The notes beneath the pieces are model-generated. The model saw only the letters and a program-made list of their open reading frames with translations. It was not told the DNA's origin and searched no databases. Shown piece after piece: positions 23,772 through 32,005 of a stretch of 39,705 nt of DNA. The translations under genes were made by a program, and so were the position numbers. This stretch comes from Candidatus Evtepia faecavium (GTDB lineage Bacteria; Bacillota; Clostridia; Oscillospirales; Oscillospiraceae), in assembly GCA_019115545.1 (NCBI GenBank), contig DXDK01000046.1, forward strand, positions 1 to 39,705, given 5' to 3'. The stretch's first letter is position 1. The number at the start of each line of letters is the position of its first letter.

Positions 23772-23826
23772 TTTACACAGATTTAACCCGAACGTGGTTT
23801 TGCATTTTACGTTTCCCCTCTAAACT
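23772..23826 (+). promoter_or_regulatory. Pho-box-like repeats and promoter of the Na/Pi carrier gene
   Basis: TTTACA (23772-23777) and TTTAAC (23782-23787) are about one turn apart. The promoter TTTTGC (23798-23803), 17 bp, TAAACT (23821-23826) follows. The segment GTGGTTTTGCATTTTAC (23794-23810) is also found at the phoB promoter. Confidence 0.75.
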
Positions 23827-23886
23827 TGTCCTGTTTTCCGCAAATAGGTAAAAGAAACGTGAAATCAAAGACAAGAGAGGGTTAAA

Positions 23887-25653
23887 ATGGATCTATTTGA
23901 TGTGTTGACCTTGATTGGCGGGTTGGCCCTGTTCCTGTTCGGTATGAACGTCATGGGCAACTCCCTGGAGCGCCGGGCGGGCAGCAAGCTCAAGGAGCTG
24001 CTGGGCAAACTCACCTCCCGGAAAATTTTCGGCTTCCTCACGGGCCTGGGGGTCACGGCGGTGATCCAGAGTTCCTCCGCCACCACGGTGATGGTGGTGG
24101 GCTTCGTGAACTCCGGACTGCTCTCCCTCCGCCAGGCCATCGGGATCATCATGGGGGCCAACGTGGGCACCACCGTGACCGCGTGGATCCTGAGCCTTTC
24201 GGGCATCAGCAGCGGCAACTTCTTCATCCGCCTGCTGGAGCCCATGTCCTTCAGCCCCATCCTGGCCATCATCGGCGTGGGGCTGACCATGATGTCCAAG
24301 AGCGACAAGAAGAAGGACATCGGCATGATCCTGCTGGGCTTCGCCGTGCTGATGTTCGGCATGGACACCATGAGCGGCGCCGTGGCCGGCCTGAAGGACG
24401 TGCCCGAGTTCCGCAACCTGTTCCTGATGTTCACCAACCCCATCCTGGGCGTGCTGGCCGGGGCCATCCTCACGGGGATCATCCAGAGCTCCTCTGCCTC
24501 CGTGGGTATCCTCCAGGCCCTCTCCGCCACCGGCCAGGTGACCTATGGGGCCGCCATCCCCATCATCATGGGCCAGAACATCGGCACCTGCGTCACCGCC
24601 CTGATCTCCTCGGTGGGGGCCAACAAGAACGCCAAGCGGGCCGCGGTGGTCCACCTGCTCTTCAACATCGTGGGCACGGTGGTGTGGCTCATCGTGTTCT
24701 ATGTGGTCAACGCCTTCGTCCACTTCTCCTTTGTGGGCGGGTCCATTGATCAGGTGGGCATCGCCGTGGTGCACACCGCCTTCAACGTGCTGTGTACCCT
24801 GCTGCTCTTCCCCGCCTCGGGGCTGCTGGAGAAGATGGCCTGCCGCCTGGTGCCCGACGGGAAGACCCCCGACAAGATCCAGATCCTGGACGAGCGCCTG
24901 CTGGCCACCCCCACCATGGCCATCGGCCGCTGCCAGGAAGTGGCGGGGACCATGGCCCGCATCTCCATGGACGCCATGCGCACCGGCTGCGCCCTGGTGA
25001 AGGAGTACGACCCCAAGGCCGCCCAAGCCGTCCGGGAGACGGAGGCGGAGGCCGACCAGTACGAGGACATGCTGGGCACCTACCTGGTGAAGCTGGCCCG
25101 GGCCGACCTCAGCGAGGAGAACAGCCAGCAGGTCTCCAAGCTGCTGCACATCATCGGGGACTTCGAGCGCATCTCCGACCACGCGGTGAACCTGGTGGAG
25201 TCGGCGGAGGAGATGCGCAGCAAGGGCCTGCGCTTCAGCCCGGCGGCCCAGAAGGAGCTGGACATCCTCTTCGCCGCCGTGGAAGAGATCATGGACCTCT
25301 CCCTCACCGCCTTCCTGGAGAACGACCTGGACAAGGCCATGGAGGTGGAACCCCTGGAAGAGGTGGTGGACACCCTGAAGGAGCAGCTGCGGAACCGGCA
25401 CATCCTCCGGCTGCAGCGGGGGGAGTGCACCATCGAGCAGGGCTTTGTGTGGTCGGACCTGCTCACCGACCTGGAGCGGGTGGCGGACCACTGCTCCAAC
25501 ATCGCCGGCTGCGTCATCGAGATGACCCACAACAGCCTGGGGGTCCACGAGCTGCTGGACTACGTGAAGGCGGGCAGCCCCTCCTTCACCCGGACCTACA
25601 AGGCCTTTGCCCGGAAGTACGCATTGATGGACCAGGACAGCCGCCTGTCCTGA
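23887..25653 (+). CDS. Na/Pi cotransporter with C-terminal PhoU-like domain
   Basis: This 588-residue membrane protein is of the NaPi-II type (NptA/YjbB group). The membrane part (about 1-320) contains the two inverted-repeat signatures VIQSSSATTVMVV and IIQSSSASVGILQ that form the substrate site. The soluble C-terminal part (about 340-560) has PhoU-like helices (DFERISDHAVNLVE, DLERVADHCSNIAG). GAGAGGG precedes the ATG. It imports, or in related proteins exports, phosphate with sodium at lower affinity than Pst. Its Pho-box-like promoter places it in the same regulon. A terminator follows. Confidence 0.93.
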   Translation: MDLFDVLTLIGGLALFLFGMNVMGNSLERRAGSKLKELLGKLTSRKIFGFLTGLGVTAVIQSSSATTVMVVGFVNSGLLSLRQAIGIIMGANVGTTVTAWILSLSGISSGNFFIRLLEPMSFSPILAIIGVGLTMMSKSDKKKDIGMILLGFAVLMFGMDTMSGAVAGLKDVPEFRNLFLMFTNPILGVLAGAILTGIIQSSSASVGILQALSATGQVTYGAAIPIIMGQNIGTCVTALISSVGANKNAKRAAVVHLLFNIVGTVVWLIVFYVVNAFVHFSFVGGSIDQVGIAVVHTAFNVLCTLLLFPASGLLEKMACRLVPDGKTPDKIQILDERLLATPTMAIGRCQEVAGTMARISMDAMRTGCALVKEYDPKAAQAVRETEAEADQYEDMLGTYLVKLARADLSEENSQQVSKLLHIIGDFERISDHAVNLVESAEEMRSKGLRFSPAAQKELDILFAAVEEIMDLSLTAFLENDLDKAMEVEPLEEVVDTLKEQLRNRHILRLQRGECTIEQGFVWSDLLTDLERVADHCSNIAGCVIEMTHNSLGVHELLDYVKAGSPSFTRTYKAFARKYALMDQDSRLS

Positions 25654-25692
25654 GGCGCCATTCCTTTTCTTCATTCCTTTCTTTCTGGAACA

Positions 25693-25722
25693 CCCCTCCC
25701 GCCCTGGCGGGAGGGGCGTTTC
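25693..25722 (+). terminator. Terminator after the Na/Pi carrier gene
   Basis: CCCCTCCCGCC (25693-25703) pairs with GGCGGGAGGGG (25706-25716), followed by CGTTTCC. The innermost pairs cannot close over a 2-nt loop, so the real loop is larger. Confidence 0.8.
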
Positions 25723-25770
25723 CTTTGCCCCGGGGCAGGTTGTGCTTCCGGTGCGGCTTCCACCGGGGCC

Positions 25771-26610
25771 GTGGGCCCCGCCGGTCCCACCGGCCCCACG
25801 GGCCCTACCGGGGCCACGGGCGCCACCGGGGCCCCGGGCGCCACCGGCGCTGCCGGACCGATGGGGGCCACCGGCCCCACCGGTCCCGTGGGCCCCGCCG
25901 GCCCTGGGCTGGACGCCGCCACCACCTACACCCCCGGCACCCAGTATGCCCAGGGGGACCTGGTCCTCTATAACGGGGGCCTCTTCCGGGCCCGGGTGGC
26001 CGACCCCACCGGCACCCCCGGCACCTCCCCCGACTACACCCTCCTCACCGCCACGGAGACCGGGCCCACCGGTCCCACCGGCCCTACGGGCCCTGCGGGC
26101 ACCGCGGGGGCAGCCGGTCAGGAGGGCCCCACCGGCCCTGCCGGGGCAGCCGGCCCCACCGGTCCTACCGGCCCTGCGGGTACTGCGGGGACGGCGGGTG
26201 CCACCGGGCCCACCGGCCCTGCCGGGGCCACCGGACCCACCGGCCCTGCTGGCGGACCTACGGGCCCCACCGGCCCTGCTGGCGCGGCCGGGGCAGCCGG
26301 CCCCACCGGTCCCACGGGCCCTGCGGGCACCGCGGGGACAGCGGGCGCCGCCGGGCCTACCGGCCCCACGGGGCCTGCCGGGGCTGCCGGGGCCACGGGG
26401 GCTGCCGGTGCCACCGGTCCCACCGGGCCCACCGGCCCTGCGGGGGCTGCCGGGGCCACAGGGGCAGCCGGTCCCACCGGCCCCACGGGCCCTGCGGCCC
26501 AGATCACCCCGGCGGCTGCCGTGAACGACGCCACCAACTCCACCGACGTGGTGACCCAGTTCAACCAGCTGCTGGCCAACCTGCGGACAGCGGGCTTGCT
26601 GTCCACCTGA
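25771..26610 (+). CDS. Collagen-like (Gly-X-Y) protein, start-less 3' portion
   Basis: The open frame runs from just after the Na/Pi stop. The nearest start codon is the GTG at 25771, inside a Gly-X-Y run and with no ribosome site. It encodes about 15 triplets, then a module [22 protein letters not shown]...[11 protein letters not shown], related to the module in the ORF at 7174. About 45 more triplets rich in GPT/GPA/GAA follow, and a C-terminal ~35-residue tail ([19 protein letters not shown]...) typical of clostridial collagen-like proteins, probably for trimerisation. Thr in the Y position suits O-glycosylation, and a glycosyltransferase gene follows. It lacks a signal peptide or leader, so I consider it the 3' half of a split gene or a 5'-truncated paralogue. 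The repetitive DNA makes a local assembly fault possible. Confidence 0.75.
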   Translation: MGPAGPTGPTGPTGATGATGAPGATGAAGPMGATGPTGPVGPAGPGLDAATTYTPGTQYAQGDLVLYNGGLFRARVADPTGTPGTSPDYTLLTATETGPTGPTGPTGPAGTAGAAGQEGPTGPAGAAGPTGPTGPAGTAGTAGATGPTGPAGATGPTGPAGGPTGPTGPAGAAGAAGPTGPTGPAGTAGTAGAAGPTGPTGPAGAAGATGAAGATGPTGPTGPAGAAGATGAAGPTGPTGPAAQITPAAAVNDATNSTDVVTQFNQLLANLRTAGLLST

Positions 26611-26628
26611 GGCAAAAGGGCACGAGAG

Positions 26629-26660
26629 AAGGGCGGCGCGGGATGCGCCGCCCTTTCTTT
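26629..26660 (+). terminator. Terminator after the collagen-like ORF
   Basis: AAGGGCGGCGC (26629-26639) pairs with GCGCCGCCCTT (26645-26655), tail TCTTT. It lies only 17 bp before the next ATG, so it may act as an attenuator for the glycosyltransferase. Confidence 0.8.
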
Positions 26661-26676
26661 CGGGAGAGGAGGATGT

Positions 26677-27753
26677 ATGTACGTTGCAGTCTATGCCATC
26701 TGTAAGGATGAGGGGCAATTCGTGGACCGGTGGATGGCCTCCATGGGGGAGGCCGACGGGGTGTTCGTCCTGGACACCGGCTCCTCCGACGGCACCCCGG
26801 AGCGCCTCCGGGCCCTGGGGGCCCAGGTGAGGGAGGAGACCATCTCCCCCTGGCGGTTCGACACCGCCCGGAACCGCTCCCTGGAGCTGGTGCCGCCAGA
26901 GGCGGACATCTGCGTGTGCACCGACCTGGACGAGGTCTTCCAGCCCGGCTGGCGGGAGAAGGTGGAGGCCGCCTGGACCCCGGGGACCGACCGGCTCCTC
27001 TACCGCTACACCTGGAACTTCCTCCCCGACGGCCGGGAGGGGACGGTGTACTGGTACGACAAGATCCACCGCCGGTGGGGCTGCCGGTGGGTCCACCCCG
27101 TCCACGAGGTCCTGGCCTTCGACGGCGGGGACCCGGTGGCCCGGTATGTGGAGGGGGTTCATCTGGAGCACCACCCCGACCCGGCCAAGTCCCGGGCCCA
27201 GTACCTCCCCCTGCTGGAGCTGGCGGTGGAGGAGGACCCGGACAACGACCGGAACGTCCACTACCTGGGCCGGGAATACTTCTTCCACCGGCGCTGGGAG
27301 GAGAGCATCGCCCTGCTCAAGCGCCACCTGGCCCTCCCCACGGCCACCTGGGCCGATGAGCGGTGCGCCTCCATGCGCCTGCTGGCCAAGGACTGCTTCG
27401 CCCTGGCCATGGAGGGGGAGGGGGAGCGGTGGCTCCTCCGGGCGGCGGGGGAGGCCCCCCACCTCCGGGAGCCCTGGCTGGACCTGGCCGACCTCTGCTA
27501 CCGCCGGGAGGACTGGCCGGGGGTGCTGTGGGGGGCGGAGCGGGCCCTGGCCATCTCCACCCGGCCCAGGACCTACATCAGCGAGGCCGCGGCCTGGGGA
27601 GAGCACCCCTGGGACCTGGCCAGTCTGGGGTACTACTACACCGGGCAGTACGCCAAGGCCGCCCAGGCCGCCCGGAAGGCGGCGGAGCTGGCCCCGGAGG
27701 ACCCACGGATTCGGGAGAACCTGCGCCTGATGGAGGGGAAGGCAGGGGCGTGA
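26677..27753 (+). CDS. Family 2 glycosyltransferase with TPR-like C-terminus
   Basis: This 358-residue cytoplasmic protein has a GT-A domain (about 1-200) with AICKDEG at the start, LDTGSSDGT, the DxD metal motif in CTDLDEVF and the acceptor-side segment WVHPVHEVL. The second half (about 205-355) is helical TPR-like (YLGREYFFHRRWEESIALLKRHL; ASLGYYYTGQYAKAAQAARKAAELAPEDP). AGAGGAGG precedes the ATG at 26677. This class is often found next to collagen-like or repeat proteins in spore-forming Firmicutes and may glycosylate the Thr-rich Gly-X-Y repeats. The donor and acceptor are not determined. Confidence 0.88.
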   Translation: MYVAVYAICKDEGQFVDRWMASMGEADGVFVLDTGSSDGTPERLRALGAQVREETISPWRFDTARNRSLELVPPEADICVCTDLDEVFQPGWREKVEAAWTPGTDRLLYRYTWNFLPDGREGTVYWYDKIHRRWGCRWVHPVHEVLAFDGGDPVARYVEGVHLEHHPDPAKSRAQYLPLLELAVEEDPDNDRNVHYLGREYFFHRRWEESIALLKRHLALPTATWADERCASMRLLAKDCFALAMEGEGERWLLRAAGEAPHLREPWLDLADLCYRREDWPGVLWGAERALAISTRPRTYISEAAAWGEHPWDLASLGYYYTGQYAKAAQAARKAAELAPEDPRIRENLRLMEGKAGA

Positions 27754-27775
27754 GCCTCGCCCCGACAGGTCCCGG

Positions 27776-28368
27776 ATGGTATCGGCAGCCCCTGCCGTTG
27801 GCCTCGGCGTGGCCCGAGCCCCGCTACGTGGGTCCCGCCCCTATCCGGGGCGGGGATCCAGGCTTTCTCTAGAGAAAGCCCGGACGCAAAGAGTCCCAGG
27901 GAGGGGAGAGTTTCTCCCCTCCCTGGACCCACCCTTTTCTGGCCGATGGCAGAAGGAGGGTGGGCCTTTTTTCTCTGGCCTGGCCTGCGGCCCTGCATCC
28001 CCCGTGGGAAGCGGCCCGCCCCCCGGCTGGGCGGGCTGGGAAATGTGGGTTAGAAGACGGAGGGAAAGGGCCGGGAAAATCCAGCCAAAAACATTTTCCA
28101 AAAAGAAAGTCCCCAAATCAGGGCCCGTACATGGGTTACGATAGCACCCACGACCGTTTCGCTGCGTCTCCCAACCCAAAAGATGGAGCGAGCGAGCAGC
28201 GAGCGGCCTTAAAAATCCGGGTGCAGGGCGGAGCCCTGCGCTTCTTTCCCCCTGCTTTCTTATAAAGAAAGCAGGGCCTCCGCCGGGTAGGCGGGGCAAC
28301 GGGGCGCTGCGCCCCGAGGCCGCTTCGGAGGCACTGCCCGAAGGGTCCGTACCAACGGGGGCGCCCCC
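27776..28368. repeat. Non-coding element, copy 2
   Basis: This fills the gene-free stretch after the glycosyltransferase and is in the same orientation as copy 1. Shared in order are GGCTTTCTC-TA-GAGAAAGCC (27861-27880), CCAGGGAGGGGAGA/TCTCCCCTCCCTGG (27896-27926), the CGGCCCGCCCCC...GCTGGGCGGGCTGG hairpin (about 28012-28040), the central AAATCCAGCC to CGCTGCGTC block (28077-28167), GCAGGGC/GCCCTGC (28223-28239), the CTGCTTTCTT hairpin (28250-28276) and the right end with GGGGCGC-T-GCGCCCC (28301-28315) and GGTCCGTACC. The left end is diverged and its limit is approximate. No conserved ORF is present. Confidence 0.82.
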
Positions 28369-28370
28369 CC

Positions 28371-28399
28371 TTGCCCCGGCGGGGCAACTCTGCTATACT
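28371..28399 (+). promoter_or_regulatory. Promoter of the DUF1835 gene
   Basis: TTGCCC (28371-28376), 17 bp, TATACT (28394-28399), immediately outside the right end of the repeat element and about 30 bp before the ATG. Confidence 0.8.
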
Positions 28400-28428
28400 G
28401 GGCCCAAGTAAGAAAGGAGGGCGCCTCG

Positions 28429-29403
28429 ATGTTGGAAGTGGTCTTTGACGACAGCGCCGCCGGCAGCCTGCGGCAGGCGTTGGCAGACCGGTACAAAGTG
28501 GCGGAGGAGGGCACTGTACTCTATTGCAGGGAAGAAGGGGAGGCCCCCCTCTCCCCGGAGGAGGAAGCCCGCCTGCGGGCGGCGGAGCGCCGCTGGCAGC
28601 AGGAGGAAGCCCAGGGGTGGGCGGAGAGCCTTCCCCTTCCCGGGCAGCCGGGGGATATCTTGGCCTTCCCCTTGGCTCACAGCGTGGGGGAGATCACCGA
28701 GGAGGGCATCGGCCCCCAGCGGGAAGCAGCCCTGCGGAAGGTCATGGGGGTTTACCCCTTCCTGGCGGCGGAGGTGGCGGAGACCCTGCTGGCCCGGGGG
28801 CGGGCGTCCCACAAGGCTCTGCTGGACCGGGCCGGCCAGGGAGAGGCCGTCCGGGTGTGGACGGGGCCGGGGCCGGACGACGCCTGCGGCCTGGCCTGGC
28901 TGGCCCACACCCTTCGGCCGCTGGGGCTGGAGAAGGTCTCCGTGACCCAGGTGGTGCTGCCGGACTTCTGGGAGCGGCCCGACGGCACGGTGATCCGCTG
29001 GAACAGCTGGGGGGAGATGGAACCCTGGATGTGGGGCCGCCTGGCCCAAACCGGGCGGCGGCTGCCGGCCAATGTTCTCCGGGGCCTGGCGGGGACGTGG
29101 CAGGACCTCCAGAAGGAGAATGCCCCTCTCCGGGCGGTGGTGAATGGACGGCTGATGAGCGTGCCGGAGGACTGGTACGACCCCTTCCTCCGCCGGGAGA
29201 TCGCTGCCCGACCGGCGGAGTTTTCCGCCGCCCAGGTGGTGGGAACCGTGCTGGGGAAGTACCAGCTGGGCATCGGCGACGGGGAACTGGCCTGTCGGCT
29301 GGAGGCCATGGTCCAGGGGGGAGCGCTCCAGCAGGTGACCTACCCGGGGCCGGAGGATCCCAGCTACCACTGCCGCCTGCGAAAGACCCCAGGGGTGTGG
29401 TAA
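28429..29403 (+). CDS. DUF1835/DUF3658 domain protein
   Basis: This 324-residue cytoplasmic protein has an N-terminal part (MLEVVFDDSAAGSLRQAL..., then GDILAFPLAHSVGEI) that fits DUF1835 and a C-terminal part (FSAAQVVGTVLGKYQLGIGDGELACRLEAMVQGGALQQV...) that fits DUF3658. These usually occur together in Firmicutes, and no biochemical role is known to me. The middle (WTGPGPDDACGLAWL) resembles the part of the family carrying conserved acidic residues. AAAGGAGG precedes the ATG. The gene is monocistronic between its own promoter and a strong terminator. Confidence 0.83.
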   Translation: MLEVVFDDSAAGSLRQALADRYKVAEEGTVLYCREEGEAPLSPEEEARLRAAERRWQQEEAQGWAESLPLPGQPGDILAFPLAHSVGEITEEGIGPQREAALRKVMGVYPFLAAEVAETLLARGRASHKALLDRAGQGEAVRVWTGPGPDDACGLAWLAHTLRPLGLEKVSVTQVVLPDFWERPDGTVIRWNSWGEMEPWMWGRLAQTGRRLPANVLRGLAGTWQDLQKENAPLRAVVNGRLMSVPEDWYDPFLRREIAARPAEFSAAQVVGTVLGKYQLGIGDGELACRLEAMVQGGALQQVTYPGPEDPSYHCRLRKTPGVW

Positions 29404-29405
29404 GA

Positions 29406-29446
29406 CAAAGCGCGAAGGGACACGGTCCCTTCGCGCTTTGCGTTTT
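29406..29446. terminator. Bidirectional terminator between converging genes
   Basis: CAAAGCGCGAAGGGAC (29406-29421) pairs perfectly with GTCCCTTCGCGCTTTG (29425-29440), then CGTTTT. It separates the DUF1835 gene from the minus-strand ABC permease. Confidence 0.92.
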
Positions 29447-29464
29447 GCCGGGTGTTCGGCCGGC

Positions 29465-30625
29465 TCACCGGCCGCCCACCTGGTAGCGGTTATAGACCCA
29501 CCGCCCGGCCAGGGCGATCACCAGGGCCAGGAGAAGCCACACCACTGGGGTTACCTGCCAGGTGGGAAAGGCGGCTTCCCCCAAGGTGAGCAGGGGATAC
29601 CGGAAGGCCCCGCGCAGGCAGAGGAAGTTGCTGGGGATGCCGTACCACAGGGTAGCCAGCACCCGCAGGTTCTCCGGCACGGCGTAGATCATGGTGGTCA
29701 GCAGGAGGATGCCCAGCACCACCGCCATGGCGGCGATGGCGTTCCGGGTGAGCTCCGCCAGGAGCATCACCGCCACGCTCACTAGGACGGCCGCCGCCAG
29801 AGCGGCCAGGAACAGGATGCCCACCATCTCCCCGATGGTGAGGTCTGCCGGGAACAGGTGGGTGAACAGGGCGGGCACATTCGCCCCCTCCAGCCCGTAG
29901 ACCAGGCCCAGCATCCCCAGGTAGGCCAGCAGGAGCAGGGCGGTGAACCCCACCCCCACGGTGACCCCCGCCAGGAGTTTGGCGGCGTAGGCCTTGCCCC
30001 GGCCAAAGCGGCAGGAGAGGATCAGCTGGTCGGTCCGCCGCAGGTGTTCCTGGGGGAAAAGGGGGGCCAAGACGACGGCCAGGAAGAGGATCTCCAGAAA
30101 GACCATCACCTCGATCCCGTGGGCGGCGGTCTGCCAGCCCTCGTGGTAGCCCTGGTACACCAGGGGCTGGGCCAGGCGGGCCTGGGCCTGCTCCGTCCAA
30201 TGGGCGATCTCTTCCTGAGTCAGGCCGGCGGCCTGGGGGTCCGGGGCCAGTTGGTACCAGAGGGCCTCATACAGCCGGGCCTCGTCGGTTTGGAGGATCT
30301 CCTGCCGGTGGGCGGTGCCCAGGATGAGGGTCAGCCAGTTGAAAAAGTCGTTGTACTTCAGCTGGGCCTCGGTGTTTGCCTCCGGGTCGGTGAACAGGGG
30401 AAGCAGCCGGTCCAGAAAGGCCTGGTCCACCGTTTGGCCGGCCAGTTCCTGGCTGCCCTCCCGCTGCAGCGCGATGACTTCTCGCATAGGCAGGCCGCTG
30501 TTGGTGGGGCGAACCTCTGTGGCGACCCCAAAGACGGCCAGCCCCAGGAGCATGGCCGCGGCAAGGATCCACAGGAGCTTTTGGGCGAGAATCTTTTTCA
30601 GTTCAAAGCGGTACAGGTCAAGCAT
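29465..30625 (-). CDS. ABC transporter permease (ABC-2 type)
   Basis: This 386-residue protein has one N-terminal segment (about 17-36), a ~150-residue extracytoplasmic region (REVIALQREGSQEL ... YHEGWQTAAHG) and five segments from about 165 onward (VMVFLEILFLAVVLAPLF, GFTALLLLAYLGMLGLVYG, GILFLAALAAAVLVSVAVML and others). This is the ABC-2 exporter layout. The ATG at 30625 (GGAGAGGAGG upstream) overlaps the ATPase gene by 8 bp; a TTG further up is less likely. It is the last gene of the sigma-factor operon. The substrate is unknown; self-protection against a peptide or cell-envelope stress response are the usual roles. Confidence 0.85.
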   Translation of the reverse strand: MLDLYRFELKKILAQKLLWILAAAMLLGLAVFGVATEVRPTNSGLPMREVIALQREGSQELAGQTVDQAFLDRLLPLFTDPEANTEAQLKYNDFFNWLTLILGTAHRQEILQTDEARLYEALWYQLAPDPQAAGLTQEEIAHWTEQAQARLAQPLVYQGYHEGWQTAAHGIEVMVFLEILFLAVVLAPLFPQEHLRRTDQLILSCRFGRGKAYAAKLLAGVTVGVGFTALLLLAYLGMLGLVYGLEGANVPALFTHLFPADLTIGEMVGILFLAALAAAVLVSVAVMLLAELTRNAIAAMAVVLGILLLTTMIYAVPENLRVLATLWYGIPSNFLCLRGAFRYPLLTLGEAAFPTWQVTPVVWLLLALVIALAGRWVYNRYQVGGR

Positions 30626-31322
30626 GGGGCCCCTCCTCTCCAAAGGCCCGGAGGTAGAAGGCCTCCAGGTCGTCGATGTCTGCCGCCGGGCCGTTGTGGA
30701 TGATCCGCCCCTCCTTCATGAGCAGCACCACGTCGGCGATGTGGGCGATGTCCGAGACGATGTGGGTGGACAAAAGCACAATGCAGTGCTCCCCCCACTG
30801 GGCGATGAGGTCCCGGAAGCGCACCCGCTCCTTGGGGTCCAGCCCGGCGGTGGGCTCGTCCAGGATCAGGAGTTGGGGGTGGTTCAGCAGGGCCTGGGCG
30901 ATGCCCAGCCGCTGCTTCATCCCGCCGGAGTAGGTTTTGAGCTTCCGCTTGGCCACCTCCGACAGGCCCACCAGGTCCAGCAGCTCCGCCGCCCGGGCCT
31001 TGGCCTGGGGCCGGGGCAGGCCCTTTAGGGCTCCCAGGTAGAGGAGAAAGTCCATCCCGGTGAAGCCGGGGTAGTAGCCAAAGTCCTGGGGCAGGTAGCC
31101 CAGGCTGGCCCGGTAGTCCTCCTGGTCCACGGTGAGGCTGTCCAGGGTGATCTCCCCCCCGGTGGGGTGGAGGATGCCGCAGAGCATCCGCATGAGGGTG
31201 GTCTTCCCTGCCCCGTTGGCCCCCAGCAGGCCGTACACCCCCGGGCGGAGGGTGAGGTTCACCCCGTCCACCGCCAGTTTGTTGGGGTATTGCTTGGTTA
31301 GGTTTCGAATGACAAGTTCCAT
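30618..31322 (-). CDS. ABC transporter ATP-binding protein
   Basis: This 234-residue ATPase shows Walker A LLGANGAGKTT, the Q-loop in YLPQDFGYYPG, signature YSGGMKQRLGIAQ, Walker B LLILDEPTAGLDP and H-loop LLSTHIVSD. It resembles the drug/lantibiotic-export ATPases that pair with ABC-2 permeases. AAGGAGG lies just before the ATG at 31322, and the gene overlaps the preceding membrane-protein gene by 25 bp and the permease by 8 bp. Confidence 0.93.
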   Translation of the reverse strand: MELVIRNLTKQYPNKLAVDGVNLTLRPGVYGLLGANGAGKTTLMRMLCGILHPTGGEITLDSLTVDQEDYRASLGYLPQDFGYYPGFTGMDFLLYLGALKGLPRPQAKARAAELLDLVGLSEVAKRKLKTYSGGMKQRLGIAQALLNHPQLLILDEPTAGLDPKERVRFRDLIAQWGEHCIVLLSTHIVSDIAHIADVVLLMKEGRIIHNGPAADIDDLEAFYLRAFGEEGPHA

Positions 31323-32005
31323 GTGTCCTCCTTGATCCGTTTGGCAAAGGCGATGCCTTCCCCGATGAGGGCCGCTGCCAGCAGGGCAACCGCCAAGCTC
31401 CACCAGGGGAGCGCTCCCAGGGCAAACAGGTCGTCGGCCAGAAAGACGGCGGCGCTGTAACTGCCGCTGGCCAGCACGGCCAGGGCGGTGGCCCCGTAGA
31501 GCACTTCCCGCCCCCGGAGCCGGCGGGAGAGCCACAGGCTGCCCCAGGCGGTGAGCAGGTAGGGGGCCAGCAGATAGGCCCCCGTCCGGCCCAGGGAGAG
31601 GCCTTGGCTGCCCCCCAGCAGCAAGGTCAGGGCCAGCAGCAGCACGGCGTGGAAGGTGCCGATGAGGCACAGCCGGGCCAGCAGCACGCTTTTTCGGGAG
31701 AAGCGGGAGGCGGTCTCCAACTCCTCCATGCCGTAGAGGGTGGATTTGGCCCCCTCGCTCACCGCCAAGGGCACCAGGAAGGGGAGCAGGGCGGCGGTGA
31801 TCCACAGGTCCGTCCCCCAGAGCACCGGCACCAGCACCACCAGGGAGAGCAGCCAGGTCTGCTTTTGGATATACCGGGCCTGCCCCCCCACGAACTGGCC
31901 CAGGGACAGGGTGGGCTGGGGGAGCCGGGCCAGGAAGGCCGCCTTCCCCACCGGGGGCGGCGGGGTGAAGCAGGCCGCCAGCTTTTTTTGGAACCTTCGG
32001 TTCAT
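31298..32005 (-). CDS. Membrane protein between ECF sigma factor and ABC genes
   Basis: This 235-residue protein has a ~50-residue cytoplasmic N-terminus (Pro-rich PPPPVGKAAFLARLPQP, then FVGGQARYIQKQTW) and about six membrane segments (LLSLVVLVPVLWG, WITAALLPFLVPLAV, LLARLCLIGTFHAVLLLALTLLL and others). I recognise it as a type often found between such sigma and ABC genes in gut clostridia, but it has no assigned function. It overlaps the sigma gene by 4 bp (ATGA), so the two are translationally coupled. No zinc-binding anti-sigma motif (H-x3-C-x2-C) is present. It could nevertheless be the membrane regulator of the sigma factor, or a second transporter subunit. Confidence 0.78.
   Translation of the reverse strand: MNRRFQKKLAACFTPPPPVGKAAFLARLPQPTLSLGQFVGGQARYIQKQTWLLSLVVLVPVLWGTDLWITAALLPFLVPLAVSEGAKSTLYGMEELETASRFSRKSVLLARLCLIGTFHAVLLLALTLLLGGSQGLSLGRTGAYLLAPYLLTAWGSLWLSRRLRGREVLYGATALAVLASGSYSAAVFLADDLFALGALPWWSLAVALLAAALIGEGIAFAKRIKEDTWNLSFET

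Noticed and set aside
26050-26490. Tandem repeat-like DNA that could suggest a CRISPR array or satellite
   Set aside because: The periodicity is 9 bp and reads as Gly-X-Y triplets in one open frame. There are no constant repeats with unique spacers. No CRISPR array or cas gene is present in the window.
25771-26610. Collagen-like ORF as a phage tail or head fibre
   Set aside because: Gly-X-Y fibres occur in phages, but no structural, packaging or lysis genes are nearby, and the neighbours are chromosomal transport and surface genes.
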